This document shows positions 47,770 to 56,173 of a stretch of DNA of 64,000 nt, piece by piece. Position 1 is the stretch's first letter; every line of letters starts with the position of its first letter. The DNA comes from Meiothermus sp. CFH 77666 (GTDB lineage: Bacteria > Deinococcota > Deinococci > Deinococcales > Thermaceae): NCBI RefSeq assembly GCF_017497985.1, contig NZ_JAGDFV010000006.1, positions 62,001 through 126,000 of the forward strand, written 5' to 3'. Position numbers and translations under genes: made by a program. The notes below the pieces were generated by a model. It had not been told where the DNA came from and ran no database searches. It saw only the letters and a program-made list of their open reading frames with translations.

Positions 47770-48033
47770 AGCCCCAAATCTACCGCAAAACACGCCTGTG
47801 CGAATAGACTGCGCGAGTCCTCGGTAGAATGTCCGTACTGGTTTTTTCGCACAGGTTTTTGACTATTGGTTTTGGGCTTTCCTTATAGCGCTCTCCACAG
47901 ACGTGGCCGCCCGTCAAGGCAACCAGTGTTCTATCCAGGACAACTGATGCATAATCCCGGAAGGCTCGAGTTTTGTGAAAAGCGCTCTATACAACAAAAC
48001 GCCCGGATCGCTTGCATAGACCCGTAAAATCAC
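47770..48033. other. Spacer between punA and the tRNA terminator
   Basis: It holds the punA -10 box at its left edge. No gene or clear repeat was seen; the words TATAGCGCTCT and AAGCGCTCTATAC, about 100 bp apart, share the palindrome AGCGCT. Confidence 0.4.
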
Positions 48034-48076
48034 CGTAAAAACGAAGAACCGGGGCTTTTTACCCCGGTTTTCTTCG
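48034..48076 (-). terminator. Intrinsic terminator after the tRNA genes
   Basis: On the minus strand a long stem (CGAAGAAAACCGGGG / CCCCGGTTCTTCG) with loop TAAAAAG is followed by TTTTTAC. On the plus strand the same hairpin is also followed by a T-rich tail, so it could act in both directions. Confidence 0.8.
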
Positions 48077-48085
48077 TCCTGGACT

Positions 48086-48162
48086 TGGTGGCTATGGGCG
48101 GACTTGAACCGCCGACACCACGATTATGAGTCGTGTGCTCTAACCAGCTGAGCTACATAGCC
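48086..48162 (-). tRNA. tRNA-Met (CAT anticodon, elongator type)
   Basis: A 77-nt cloverleaf with acceptor GGCTATG/CATAGCC, CCA encoded, and anticodon loop CTCATAA. The GGCUAUGUAGCUCAG start with an anticodon stem CACGA/TCGTG resembles elongator tRNA-Met. An Ile2 (lysidine) tRNA would usually have a GGxCCC start, so Met is preferred. Confidence 0.88.
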
Positions 48163-48186
48163 AGGGGCGCCGCGAGCGGCGCGTAA

Positions 48187-48265
<79 letters not shown>

Positions 48266-48298
48266 TCGGTGAGGACAAACCCCAAAACCGCAAACTCA

Positions 48299-48327
48299 AT
48301 CTTAGGCGGGAAACTCTGGCGCGTCAA
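48299..48327 (-). promoter_or_regulatory. Promoter of the tRNA-fMet/tRNA-Met operon
   Basis: On the minus strand TTGACG (48327-48322) and TAAGAT (48304-48299) are separated by exactly 17 bp, about 34 nt before tRNA-fMet. Confidence 0.8.
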
Positions 48328-48345
48328 GGTTCGGCCCAGGCAGCT

Positions 48346-49434
48346 TCAGCCCAACACCGTGGCTCCCGCCGCTTCGTGAATGCCGGCTTTCTTATCGTTC
48401 AGGAAGCCGCCCTCGAAGCCTCGTTGCAGGGCCACAATCTCGGCCAGGGCCGCCACCGCAATCTCCTCCGGGCTCTCCGCCCCGATGTCCAGACCAATGG
48501 GGTTGCGCAGGCGGGCCATCTGCTCCGGGCTGGGCACAAAACCCTCGGCTCGCAGGGCCTCGAGGATTTTTTCCAGGCGGTTGCGCGGCCCCAGCATCCC
48601 CACATACCGAGCCGGCGACTCCAGGGCAAAGCGCAGGGCCTGACGATCTATATCGAGGTGGTGGTTCATCACAATCACGTGCTGACGAGGGGTCAGGTGC
48701 ACCTTCTGGGCGTATTCGTCGTGGGCGGCCTGGATGGTCTGGCAGCCCTCGAAACCCTGCAATAGCTCGGGGCGGGCATCCACTACCGTCACCCTGAACC
48801 CCAATACCAGGGCCTGATTGGCCATGGGTTTGGCGTCGTGACCCGCGCCAAACAACACCAGTTCGGGGATGGGGCTGCTCACGTCAAAAAACACCTCGGC
48901 CTCCTGCACGTAGCGGGTAGTGGGGCGGGAAGTACCGCCCTGCATCTGCCGGGCTATCCGCACCACCTGCTCGTGTAGCTCTGGGGGGGAGATGTGGCCC
49001 TCGAGGCTCCCATCGGGCCTCAGCCAGATGCGCCCTTCCCCACCGGCCAGCACCGTCGCCAGCACCGAGGGCTCGGACTCGGTGCTCTCCTGTAGCCAGC
49101 GGTAGAGCATCCCCTGGGGCTGTACCGGCTCCACCCAGACCTCCACGGTGCCGCCACACCCGGGCCACCAGGTTTTATCCTCGTTGTAGTCGAAAATAGT
49201 GCGCTCTGGGCGGCCCCTGGCCAGAATTTGCATGGCGATCTCGATCATCTCCTGTTCCAGACAACCGCCGGAAATCATGCAAGCCGAGCCGCCATCTTCG
49301 CGCACCAGCATCTTGGCCCCTTCACGGCGGTAGGCTGAGCCTATCACCCGCACCACCGTGGCCAGGGCAGTCTCTTTGCCCTCGGCCCAGGCGGCCTCGA
49401 GGGCACTCAGCAAGGCTAGGCTTTCGTTTGCCAT
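48346..49434 (-). CDS. xdhC: XdhC/CoxF-family molybdenum-hydroxylase maturation factor
   Basis: The 362-residue protein starts with the XdhC domain (IGSAYRREGAKMLV, SGGCLEQEM) and continues with a Rossmann domain (LFGAGHDAKPMANQALVLG near residue 200). XdhC proteins bind the molybdenum cofactor, carry out or help its sulfuration, and deliver it to xanthine-dehydrogenase-like enzymes. The hydroxylase operon it probably serves begins 9.5 kb away at 58958, so the chaperone lies on the other side of the alcohol-oxidation island. TATCCT lies 7 nt before the ATG. Confidence 0.88.
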   Translation of the reverse strand: MANESLALLSALEAAWAEGKETALATVVRVIGSAYRREGAKMLVREDGGSACMISGGCLEQEMIEIAMQILARGRPERTIFDYNEDKTWWPGCGGTVEVWVEPVQPQGMLYRWLQESTESEPSVLATVLAGGEGRIWLRPDGSLEGHISPPELHEQVVRIARQMQGGTSRPTTRYVQEAEVFFDVSSPIPELVLFGAGHDAKPMANQALVLGFRVTVVDARPELLQGFEGCQTIQAAHDEYAQKVHLTPRQHVIVMNHHLDIDRQALRFALESPARYVGMLGPRNRLEKILEALRAEGFVPSPEQMARLRNPIGLDIGAESPEEIAVAALAEIVALQRGFEGGFLNDKKAGIHEAAGATVLG

Positions 49435-49524
49435 ATGCCAAAGGATAGCAAGCCTCTGCTCCGATGCAAACCAAAAGAAATCACATTCTTCCCGATTCCG
49501 CTCATATCAGAAACCTAGGCAAAC

Positions 49525-49554
49525 TTGACAACTCACTCTCGCTTGGCAGATACT
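49525..49554 (+). promoter_or_regulatory. Promoter of the lanthanide/alcohol-type ABC operon
   Basis: A perfect -35 TTGACA (49525-49530) and GATACT (49549-49554) are 18 bp apart. GGAGGT (49571-49576) follows, 3 nt before ATG49580, so this gene has a leader and a Shine-Dalgarno, unlike most neighbours. Confidence 0.75.
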
Positions 49555-49579
49555 GCAACCAACACTTAAGGGAGGTTTT

Positions 49580-50434
49580 ATGCGCGCGCTGGGATGGGCG
49601 GTGTTGTTCGGACTGGCCTGGGCGCAACCCCAAGAGTACCCCTTCCCCAATCGTTTTCTAAAGACTGATCGGGCGCTCACCTTCTGCCTGGACAAACAAA
49701 ACCCCTTATGGCCGCTGGAGGAGCGGGTAGCACAGGAGCTGGCCCGCACCCTGGGGCGCCCGGCCAGGTTTTATATCCACCGCGAGGCCCAGACCAACCT
49801 TTCCGCCCCACCCATCCCCGTGACCCGGCGGGAGTTCCAGGTGCTCCTGGCTCGCTACTGCGACGTTTACATGGGCCTCCTGGGCAGCACCACCGCAGCC
49901 TTCGACTACCCCGCCGACGAGCAGATGCTGGCCACCAGGCCCTACTACAGGTCGCGCTACGTCTTGGTAAGCCGCCAGGCCGATGGTCTGAACCAGGTGC
50001 CCAAGAACGAACCCATCGGAATCGTGGGCCGCAGCCTGCCCTATAATCTGATTCTGCGCCAGTTCCCGGGGCGTTATAATCTGGCGCCCGTCATCAACTC
50101 CGCAGTACTGGCCCGCAAACTCCTCTCGGGTGAGTTCAAGCACGGGGTCATCTTTGCTCCGGCCCTTTACGCCCTGGAAAGGAACCCGGCTCAGAAAGGC
50201 CTCAAAGTGGGCAGCCTCGAGGGGCTGCCTAACACAGACTGGTATGTCATTGCGGCGGTGGCCCGCGACCGCGTAACCCTGCGCGACCAGCTCGACCGGG
50301 CCATAGAGCGTTTGCTGAAGAGCGGTCGTATGGCCCGGCTCATACAGCAGGAAAACCTGCCTACCGCCTTCTTCACACCTACCGCGCCCAACGAGCAAAG
50401 GCCGCAGTCCGAGAGCGACAGAGATGGCCGCTGA
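49580..50434 (+). CDS. Periplasmic binding protein of PQQ-alcohol-dehydrogenase-linked ABC system
   Basis: The 284-residue protein has a short signal peptide (cleavage after AWA, before Q) and a bacterial solute-binding family 3-like fold: LTFCLDKQNPLWPLEE at the start and CDVYMGLLGS in the middle, followed by TTAAFDYPADEQMLATRPYY. It resembles MoxJ/XoxJ-type proteins that are linked to methanol or other PQQ dehydrogenases. In this operon it is followed by ATPase, permease and a second binding protein. The ligand is not shown by sequence. Its stop overlaps the ATPase gene by 11 nt. Confidence 0.75.
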   Translation: MRALGWAVLFGLAWAQPQEYPFPNRFLKTDRALTFCLDKQNPLWPLEERVAQELARTLGRPARFYIHREAQTNLSAPPIPVTRREFQVLLARYCDVYMGLLGSTTAAFDYPADEQMLATRPYYRSRYVLVSRQADGLNQVPKNEPIGIVGRSLPYNLILRQFPGRYNLAPVINSAVLARKLLSGEFKHGVIFAPALYALERNPAQKGLKVGSLEGLPNTDWYVIAAVARDRVTLRDQLDRAIERLLKSGRMARLIQQENLPTAFFTPTAPNEQRPQSESDRDGR

Positions 50435-51395
50435 ACCCCTCATACAAACCCGCAGCCTGAGCTTTCGCTACGGCGAAACCCTTGCCCTCGACGGGGTGAA
50501 CCTCGAGGTTCCGTCTGGCTTCTTCGCCCTATTGGGCCCCAACGGGGCGGGCAAAAGCACCCTGGTCGGCATTCTGGCTACGCTGCTGGCGCCGCAAGCG
50601 GGAGAGGCTTTTGTGATGGGCCACTCGGTGCGGCAGCAGCCCCGGCAAGTGCGGAAAAGGCTGGGCCTGGTCTTCCAGGAGCCGAGCCTCGATGAGCGGC
50701 TTACGGTCCACGAAAATCTGGCCTTCCATGCGCTGATCTACGGGATGGGCCTGCGCCACGGTACGCGTATCCGTGAGGTGTTGGAGCTGGTCGAACTCTC
50801 CGAGTGGGCCCAAGCCCCGGTACGGGCCCTCTCGCGGGGGATGAAGCGGCGGCTGGAGATCGGCCGGGCCATCCTGCACCGGCCTCGCCTGCTGGTGCTG
50901 GACGAGCCCACCACCGGGCTGGACGTGCAGAGCCGCAGACGCATCTGGGACTACCTGCGGGCCCTTCAGGCCGAGGGTGTGAGTCTGCTCCTCACCACCC
51001 ACCAGCTCGAAGAGGCCCAGGAGGCCGACCGGGTGGCCATCCTCGACCGGGGACGGCTTTTAGAGGAGGGTAGCCCTGACGAGCTGCGACGGCGCCATGG
51101 GGTGGCCCGGGTCGTGCTCGAGCTTTCCCATGCCGAGTTGGCCGAGCGGCTGGCGCGGGAGCAGGGGGGGCAGCGGGAGGGTTTGCGCCTGACCCTGGAG
51201 ATCGAGGAGCCCCAAGCCTTTCTGGCCCAGTTCATGCCCAACTACGGCGGAGCGGTGCGGCACCTCGAGGTGCGCTACCCCAGCCTGGAGGCCGTCTTCC
51301 TGAAGCTCACCGGCCGGGCCCTGCGGGACGAGGGGGCGGGGGATCGCGAGGCGCTTTCAGCCTATGCCGCTCGGGGGGGAGAACATACCCGCTAG
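50424..51395 (+). CDS. ABC transporter ATP-binding protein, PQQ-ADH-linked type
   Basis: The 323-residue ATPase has Walker A GPNGAGKST (about residues 34-42), signature LSRGMKRRLEIGRA, Walker B LLVLDEPTTGLDV and H-switch TTHQ. It has about 90 residues after the core. Sequence type and context match a family of export-like ATPases that occur with PQQ alcohol dehydrogenases, where a binding protein suggests import. Homologous sets in Pseudomonas putida (ped) and Methylorubrum (lut) are implicated in lanthanide uptake. It overlaps the binding-protein gene. Confidence 0.82.
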   Translation: MAAEPLIQTRSLSFRYGETLALDGVNLEVPSGFFALLGPNGAGKSTLVGILATLLAPQAGEAFVMGHSVRQQPRQVRKRLGLVFQEPSLDERLTVHENLAFHALIYGMGLRHGTRIREVLELVELSEWAQAPVRALSRGMKRRLEIGRAILHRPRLLVLDEPTTGLDVQSRRRIWDYLRALQAEGVSLLLTTHQLEEAQEADRVAILDRGRLLEEGSPDELRRRHGVARVVLELSHAELAERLAREQGGQREGLRLTLEIEEPQAFLAQFMPNYGGAVRHLEVRYPSLEAVFLKLTGRALRDEGAGDREALSAYAARGGEHTR

Positions 51396-51446
51396 ACGAG
51401 ACGCAGCGGATCGGCGTTAGCTGGTGAAAGCAATCAGGGGGTTTGC

Positions 51447-52247
51447 ATGAGCTACTTCCTTATGGTGCTTTACGCGGTCTGGGCTCGAGAGCTCAAGCGC
51501 AGCCTGCGGGAGTCGGGGCAACTTATAGGGGCCTTTAGCCGGCCGTTGCTGTGGGTGCTCATCTTCGGGGTGGGCCTCTCCCCCTTTTTCCGCACCGGGC
51601 TGCGCGAGACCAGCTTCCTGGTGCCCTTTACCTATGTACAGTTCATCTTTCCTGCCGTAGCGGTGCTCAACATCATGTACCCGGCGGTGCAGTCGGCGGT
51701 CTCGCTCATCTACGACCGCGAGCTCGGCTTCTTCCGCGAGGTCTTCGCCTCACCGGCAGCCAGACCGGCGGTCTTCCTGGGCAAGCTCTTGGGCGGGGTC
51801 ACCCTGGCCTTGCTACAGGGCCTTTTGGTTCTGCTCCTGGCCCCCTTTGTGGACGTGCCCATGCCATGGGGGGTTTTCTGGGCCTGCCTGGGGCCCATGC
51901 TGCTCATCGCCTTGGCCTTTACCGCACTGGGGCTGGTCATCGCCTCGAGGATGAGCAGCTTTGAGGGTTTTGGGGTATTCGCCAACACCCTGATCCTGCC
52001 GGTCTACTTCCTGGCCAGCTCCATCTTTCCCCTGGATCCCTCCCTCACGGTGGAACAGCAGCAGCAGATCTTCCCTCCCTGGTTGGTCTTCCTGGTGCAC
52101 ATCAACCCTCTGACCTACGCCATCGATGTGTTGCGGGGGGTGAGCATCGGCTTTCAGCAGTTCGACCCGCTCACCGGCTGGCTGATCCTGGGAATCAGCG
52201 CGGCCGTCCTGGTGGGCTGGGCCTACTACGAGTTCAACCGGCGATGA
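51447..52247 (+). CDS. ABC-2 type permease, PQQ-ADH-linked (PedC-like)
   Basis: A 266-residue membrane protein with six hydrophobic segments. The segments TYVQFIFPAVAVLNIMYPAV and LVFLVHINPLTYAIDVLRGV are typical of ABC-2 permeases, the second being the NPLTYxxDxxR box. It is 51 bp after the ATPase stop and overlaps the next gene start by 4 nt (ATGA). ABC-2 permeases normally export; the presence of two binding proteins makes import plausible, as proposed for the PedC/LutF relatives. Confidence 0.82.
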   Translation: MSYFLMVLYAVWARELKRSLRESGQLIGAFSRPLLWVLIFGVGLSPFFRTGLRETSFLVPFTYVQFIFPAVAVLNIMYPAVQSAVSLIYDRELGFFREVFASPAARPAVFLGKLLGGVTLALLQGLLVLLLAPFVDVPMPWGVFWACLGPMLLIALAFTALGLVIASRMSSFEGFGVFANTLILPVYFLASSIFPLDPSLTVEQQQQIFPPWLVFLVHINPLTYAIDVLRGVSIGFQQFDPLTGWLILGISAAVLVGWAYYEFNRR

Positions 52248-52984
52248 AGCGCTTCTGGCAGAGCCCCTACCGAGGCAGCCTACTGACCGTGCTGGTGGGG
52301 TTGGCTTTGCTGCTGGTGGCTCGGGAGCTCCCCCCCGACCTCTCCCTGGCCCAGGTGCGGCAGGCCGGGGTGGTGAAGGTCTGCCACCCGCCAAACCTCC
52401 CTCCCCTTATCGAGCGCGGGGGTAGAGGCCAGGAGGCCGAGCTGGCCCGGCGCATCGCCCGAGCGTTGGGCGTGGAGGCCCAGTTCAACCTCCAGGCCGG
52501 CTGGGGGCTGGGCCAGGATCCGGTAGACTGGGGCCTCAGGCCCGAGTCCTGCGACCTTCTGGTAGGGGGAATTCTCCTGGAGAGGGAGACCACCCAGCTG
52601 CTCACCCCGCTCCCCTACCAGGAAAGCCGTTGGGGACTACTGGGCGAGGGGCCCAGGGTGGGGCTGCTGGCCCCTTTCTGGGGCGCCGACCGGCTAGTTC
52701 TGACCGAGTGGCTCGAGGCCAGGGGCTACCGTGCAGCCTACCTGGACGATGCACACGAGGGCGGACTCGCCCTGCGTCGGGGTGAGGTGACGGGGGTGCT
52801 CACCCTCGAGGCCCTGCGTCCCGTCCTGCCCCCCCTGCCCTGGCAACCGATCCGGCAGTTAGGGGCGGCGCAGCTTGCCGTGGGCGTCTGGAAGGGGCGC
52901 ACTACCCTGAAGCGGGCCGTGGCCTCGGCCCTAGCGCAACCCGCACAAAAAGCCTTGCCAGCAGCTCCTGAAGACCCCAGGTGA
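52244..52984 (+). CDS. Second binding protein / membrane-anchored solute-binding domain
   Basis: The 246-residue protein has one N-terminal helix (GSLLTVLVGLALLLVA) and a family-3-like binding domain starting QVRQAGVVKVCHPPNLPPLI. It includes AELARRIARALGVEAQF and CDLLVGGILLERE. It is shorter than usual, so the second lobe may be reduced. It is in the operon of the ABC-2 permease (overlap). Its last 83 bp overlap the end of the convergent permease gene. Function is inferred only from context. Confidence 0.6.
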   Translation: MKRFWQSPYRGSLLTVLVGLALLLVARELPPDLSLAQVRQAGVVKVCHPPNLPPLIERGGRGQEAELARRIARALGVEAQFNLQAGWGLGQDPVDWGLRPESCDLLVGGILLERETTQLLTPLPYQESRWGLLGEGPRVGLLAPFWGADRLVLTEWLEARGYRAAYLDDAHEGGLALRRGEVTGVLTLEALRPVLPPLPWQPIRQLGAAQLAVGVWKGRTTLKRAVASALAQPAQKALPAAPEDPR

Positions 52985-53525
52985 ACAGAGTCAGGGTGAC
53001 AAAGAAGAGTAGGTTCTCGGGGCTAAAGTAAAGCGTATAGAAACGAAACTCCGCCCCCAGCCCGGTCTTTCGGGAGAAAAGCTCGCCCACTAGCACCACC
53101 AATAGCCCCAGCCGAAACCCCCGCCGCACCTGGGCCGCCCGGGTTGCTTCGGGCAGTTTGTGCCGGCCCAGGGCTGAAGCTAAAAACACGCCCTGCACCA
53201 GCGAGACCAAAATAAACAGCACCCGCTCGTCAAGCCCCAGGTAAGGGATGATGTTCACCGCCGGTATGATCAGGAGCCAAGGCAGGGCCAGCAGGCTGAG
53301 GAGCCAGGGGGTGAGCCAGGCCTCGAGGCCCCCCCAGCGACGCATGGCCCATCCGAGCCCATAACCCAGCATGGAACCCAGAAGCATTGGGGGCAGCCAG
53401 CGCATCAGGGTAAAACCCAGGTGGGCCAGCCCCCTGGCCCCATACGCCAGAAGCCAGTCCCGAGCCCACCAAACCGCAACTACAACGAGCAGCAAAAATA
53501 GCAGGGCTGAGACGAGCCTTTTCAT
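52902..53525 (-). CDS. Second NitT/TauT-type ABC permease (divergent, reduced)
   Basis: A 207-residue membrane protein starting MKRLVSALLFLLL with about six hydrophobic segments. The segment RRGFRLGLLVVLVGELFSRKTGLGAEFRF matches the permease coupling-loop and late part of NitT/TauT permeases (Lxxx..GELxxxxxGLG). It is shorter than the permease at 54229 and not closely similar, so the importer may be a heterodimer. It overlaps the ATPase gene by 4 nt and, at its end, the convergent binding-protein gene by 83 bp. Confidence 0.65.
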   Translation of the reverse strand: MKRLVSALLFLLLVVVAVWWARDWLLAYGARGLAHLGFTLMRWLPPMLLGSMLGYGLGWAMRRWGGLEAWLTPWLLSLLALPWLLIIPAVNIIPYLGLDERVLFILVSLVQGVFLASALGRHKLPEATRAAQVRRGFRLGLLVVLVGELFSRKTGLGAEFRFYTLYFSPENLLFFVTLTLFTWGLQELLARLFVRVALGPRPRPASG

Positions 53526-54232
53526 ACCCCAGCCTCCAAGCGACGCACCAGGCCACGGGCAAACCGCCATAGCTCCGGTGCCTCCAGGGTGCGCGGGCGC
53601 GGGAAAGGTACCTCCAGCTCGGACAGCACCCGGGTAGGGGAGCGGCTCAGTAGCAAGACACGGTCGGCCAAGTAGGCGGCCTCCAGCGGGTTGTGGGTGA
53701 CCAGAACCACCGTGGCCGCGGTCTGGGCCAGCCAGCCCTGCAGCTCGGTGCGCATCTGCTGGGCAGTGAGTTCGTCCAGGCTTGAAAAGGGCTCGTCCAG
53801 CAGGAGCAAGGTGGGCTCAATCAACAAGGCCCTTGCCACCGCAGCCCGCTGCTGCATGCCTAGCGAGACCTGGTGGGGATAGTAGCGGCCAAAGCCCCGC
53901 AGCCCCACCCGCTCCAGCCAAGCCTGCACCCTGGCCCCGTCGGGCCTGGGCAGAACGAAGGCCAGGTTACGCTCCAGGGTGAGCCAGGGCAGCAGGCGGG
54001 GCTCCTGGAAGACGTAGCCCAGCTTGGGCACGGGCTCGAGGCTGAGCCGACCCCGGCCATCCTCCAGCCCGGCTAGAACGTGGAGCAGGGTGGTCTTCCC
54101 GCAGCCCGAAGGACCCAGTATGGCCAGAAACTGGCCCGGCTCGAGCCGAAAGCTTATCCCCTCGAGCACCTTCTTTTCCTCCGGGCCGCGAAAAAAGCTT
54201 TTGGACAAGCCCTCTGCCACCACCCGGGTCAT
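53522..54232 (-). CDS. ABC transporter ATP-binding protein, NitT/TauT (SsuB/TauB) type
   Basis: The 236-residue ATPase has Walker A GPSGCGKTT (about residues 39-47), a Q-loop VFQEPRLLPW, signature VSLGMQQRAAVARAL, Walker B LLLLDEPFSSLD and H-switch THNP. FQEPRLLPW is the marker of the sulfonate/nitrate/taurine subfamily. It overlaps the permease gene before it by 4 nt and is the third gene of the operon that starts at 55980. The substrate is unknown. Confidence 0.88.
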   Translation of the reverse strand: MTRVVAEGLSKSFFRGPEEKKVLEGISFRLEPGQFLAILGPSGCGKTTLLHVLAGLEDGRGRLSLEPVPKLGYVFQEPRLLPWLTLERNLAFVLPRPDGARVQAWLERVGLRGFGRYYPHQVSLGMQQRAAVARALLIEPTLLLLDEPFSSLDELTAQQMRTELQGWLAQTAATVVLVTHNPLEAAYLADRVLLLSRSPTRVLSELEVPFPRPRTLEAPELWRFARGLVRRLEAGV

Positions 54233-55005
54233 GCCAGCGCCTCCCGCCCCCGCCAGCGCCCGGCCTGCCGCGCCCCAAAGGCCAGCAGAGCGTCCAAGGC
54301 CACCAGCGCAACGGTGATCGCCAGACCGTAGGCCAGGATGCCGCGCATCTCAAACATCTGGAAGTAGAAGGCGATCTGGTAACCCACCCCGCTGGTGCGG
54401 CCCAGGAGTTCGGCGAAGACGATCATCTTCCAGCATAGCGACAAAGTGGCGCGGGCGGTGCCCCAAACGAATGGGGCCATCTGGGGCCAGGCCACGAAGT
54501 AGGCCACCTCGAGGCGGCCCTTGCGAAACACCCGGCTCATCTGGAAGAGCCTGGGCTCCAAGGTGCGCACACCCTCCCGTACCTGGACCACCACCGTGGG
54601 GAGGACGATCAGGAAAACCGATAGCACTGCAGCCAGCTCGTTGAGTCCGAGCAAAACATAGGCCACCACGATGGGCAGGATGCGGGGGATGGCCAGACCC
54701 AGGGCCACCCAGCCTTCCAGGAGCTGCTCAGCCCTGGCCGAGCGGCCCGACCAGAAGCCGAGCAGCAGACCTGCCGCCATGGACAGCAAAAACGCCAGCA
54801 AAACCCGTTGCAGGGTGATGCCCACCTGGTACAAAAGCACCCCCCGCTCAAGCTCGCGCCCTAGGAAGGCCCAGGTCTCCAGCGGCCCCGGCATGAGCTT
54901 GGGGCCCAGCCAGACCGAAAGCCCGAGCCAGGCCAGGATAATCGAGGCAAAGGAGACCCCCCGGTACAGCCAGGGGTGGGCATGAGCAGCTTGGATCACC
55001 GGCAA
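54229..55005 (-). CDS. ABC transporter permease, NitT/TauT (SsuC-like) type
   Basis: The 258-residue permease has six hydrophobic segments and the coupling sequence VYFVAWPQMAPFVWGTARATLSLCWKMIVFAELLG (near residue 170), typical of SsuC/TauC (P-x-x-x-P-x-x-x-x-G-x-R). It follows the binding-protein gene by 6 bp and overlaps the ATPase gene by 4 nt. Together with binding protein, ATPase and the second permease it forms an importer of an unknown anion or metal-related compound. Confidence 0.85.
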   Translation of the reverse strand: MPVIQAAHAHPWLYRGVSFASIILAWLGLSVWLGPKLMPGPLETWAFLGRELERGVLLYQVGITLQRVLLAFLLSMAAGLLLGFWSGRSARAEQLLEGWVALGLAIPRILPIVVAYVLLGLNELAAVLSVFLIVLPTVVVQVREGVRTLEPRLFQMSRVFRKGRLEVAYFVAWPQMAPFVWGTARATLSLCWKMIVFAELLGRTSGVGYQIAFYFQMFEMRGILAYGLAITVALVALDALLAFGARQAGRWRGREALA

Positions 55006-55011
55006 AAACCC

Positions 55012-55980
55012 TCACCTCACCGCTGCGGCGAACTGGGTACTGAAGGCTCGAGGGTCGAAGCGTTCGATCCCCACGATCTCCGGGCCGGCCACCGCCAGCA
55101 GCCGCTCCACAAGAAGCCTGAGCGAGACGATCGAGCTAACATCCCAGCGCTGAGGGATGCCGCTCTCCCAGCGCTTGCGCAAAGCCGGGAGCTGGCTCTT
55201 GTCGGGTAGGGCGTAGAGCCGGGCCTCCAGGATGGCCTCCCAGATGCCGCTATCCTGCTTCATACGCTCGGAGGCAAGCTGCACCGTCCGCAAAAAGCGC
55301 CGCAGGGCCTCGGGGTCGGTATCCTCCCGGGCGATGATAAACAGCAGCGGCACGTCGGTGGGCAGGCCCAGCTCACGCAGAATGGCGGCCGAGCTCAAAA
55401 GCTCGCGGTACTGTCCGGTGGCCTGCATGCGAGCTAGGTGGTGCCAGAGGGGAAGGGCGGCCTCGAGCTGTCCCCGCTCGATCAGTTCGGCCATCAGCGG
55501 CGAGCCTACCGCACTCACCTTGCTATCCTTCAAAGGATCGAAGCCGTGCTTGCGGATGCACAGGGCCCGCAGCAGCAAAAAGGTCTTGTCGGTCAGGCTG
55601 GTAGTACCCAGGCTGCGGCCCTTCAGGTCGGCCAGGCTTTGGATGGGGCTCTTCACCGGCACCGCCACCCCCCCGGTGAGCAGGCTGTAGGGGTAGATGG
55701 CCCGCACCGGGAAACCCCGGTCGCGCAGGAGCTGCACCTCCACGAAGTCGTCCACCACGATCTGCACCTCGCCCGAGCGCAAAGCCAGGCGGTTGGCGTC
55801 CTTGCTGGCGTAGGTGGTGGCCCTCACCTCGAGGCCCAGCTCCTTCACCAGGCCAAAGCGTTCGATGGCCAGGATTACCCAGGAGAGCGTCCCACCGGCC
55901 TGCAGTCCCACCCGCACCGACTTTTCCTGGGCCCAAGCCAAAGGCATGGCCACCAGTATTCCGGCAATCCACCAGCGCAT
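55012..55980 (-). CDS. NMT1/SsuA-like periplasmic substrate-binding protein
   Basis: The 322-residue protein has a clear signal peptide (MRWWIAGILVAMPLAWAQ, cleavage after AWA) and the NMT1/NitT family fold: VRVGLQAGGTLSWVILAIE, EVRATTYASKDANRLALRSGEVQIVVDD and LADLKGRSLGTTSL. ATG55980 has GAGGAGGTG upstream and removes 93 unlike residues. It heads an operon read away from the Rieske/ADH genes, with a promoter TTGACC-16-TATTAG in the shared divergent region. Ligand families known for this fold include nitrate, sulfonates and thiamine precursors. Confidence 0.85.
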   Translation of the reverse strand: MRWWIAGILVAMPLAWAQEKSVRVGLQAGGTLSWVILAIERFGLVKELGLEVRATTYASKDANRLALRSGEVQIVVDDFVEVQLLRDRGFPVRAIYPYSLLTGGVAVPVKSPIQSLADLKGRSLGTTSLTDKTFLLLRALCIRKHGFDPLKDSKVSAVGSPLMAELIERGQLEAALPLWHHLARMQATGQYRELLSSAAILRELGLPTDVPLLFIIAREDTDPEALRRFLRTVQLASERMKQDSGIWEAILEARLYALPDKSQLPALRKRWESGIPQRWDVSSIVSLRLLVERLLAVAGPEIVGIERFDPRAFSTQFAAAVR

Positions 55981-56018
55981 AGGCACCTCCTCACTATGAA
56001 CATTCAGGTAATCTGATC

Positions 56019-56046
56019 CTAATACGCGCCCCCGTGAGAAGGTCAA
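56019..56046 (-). promoter_or_regulatory. Promoter of the NitT/TauT-type operon
   Basis: On the minus strand TTGACC (56046-56041) and TATTAG (56024-56019) are 16 bp apart, upstream of GAGGAGGTG and ATG55980. Confidence 0.6.
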
Positions 56047-56113
56047 AGTTTTGTCCAATTCCGAATATTCCGCAAAGCGGGCCATTCTACCTATCTGCGA
56101 AAACCTCTTTTTC

Positions 56114-56142
56114 TTGACGAAACTCCCAAGTCTGGGCATGCT
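56114..56142 (+). promoter_or_regulatory. Promoter of the Rieske/PQQ-ADH genes
   Basis: TTGACG (56114-56119) and CATGCT (56137-56142) are 17 bp apart. The -10 is a weak match, so activation may be needed. GGAGGG (56161-56166) before GTG56174 is the Shine-Dalgarno. Confidence 0.5.
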
Positions 56143-56173
56143 GATCTTCGTAATCAAAAAGGAGGGTTCTGCC

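Noticed and set aside
48086-48162. tRNA-Ile(CAU) (lysidine-modified)
   Set aside because: The acceptor and D-arm sequence matches elongator tRNA-Met better, and the tandem fMet supports it, although only identity-element analysis would decide.
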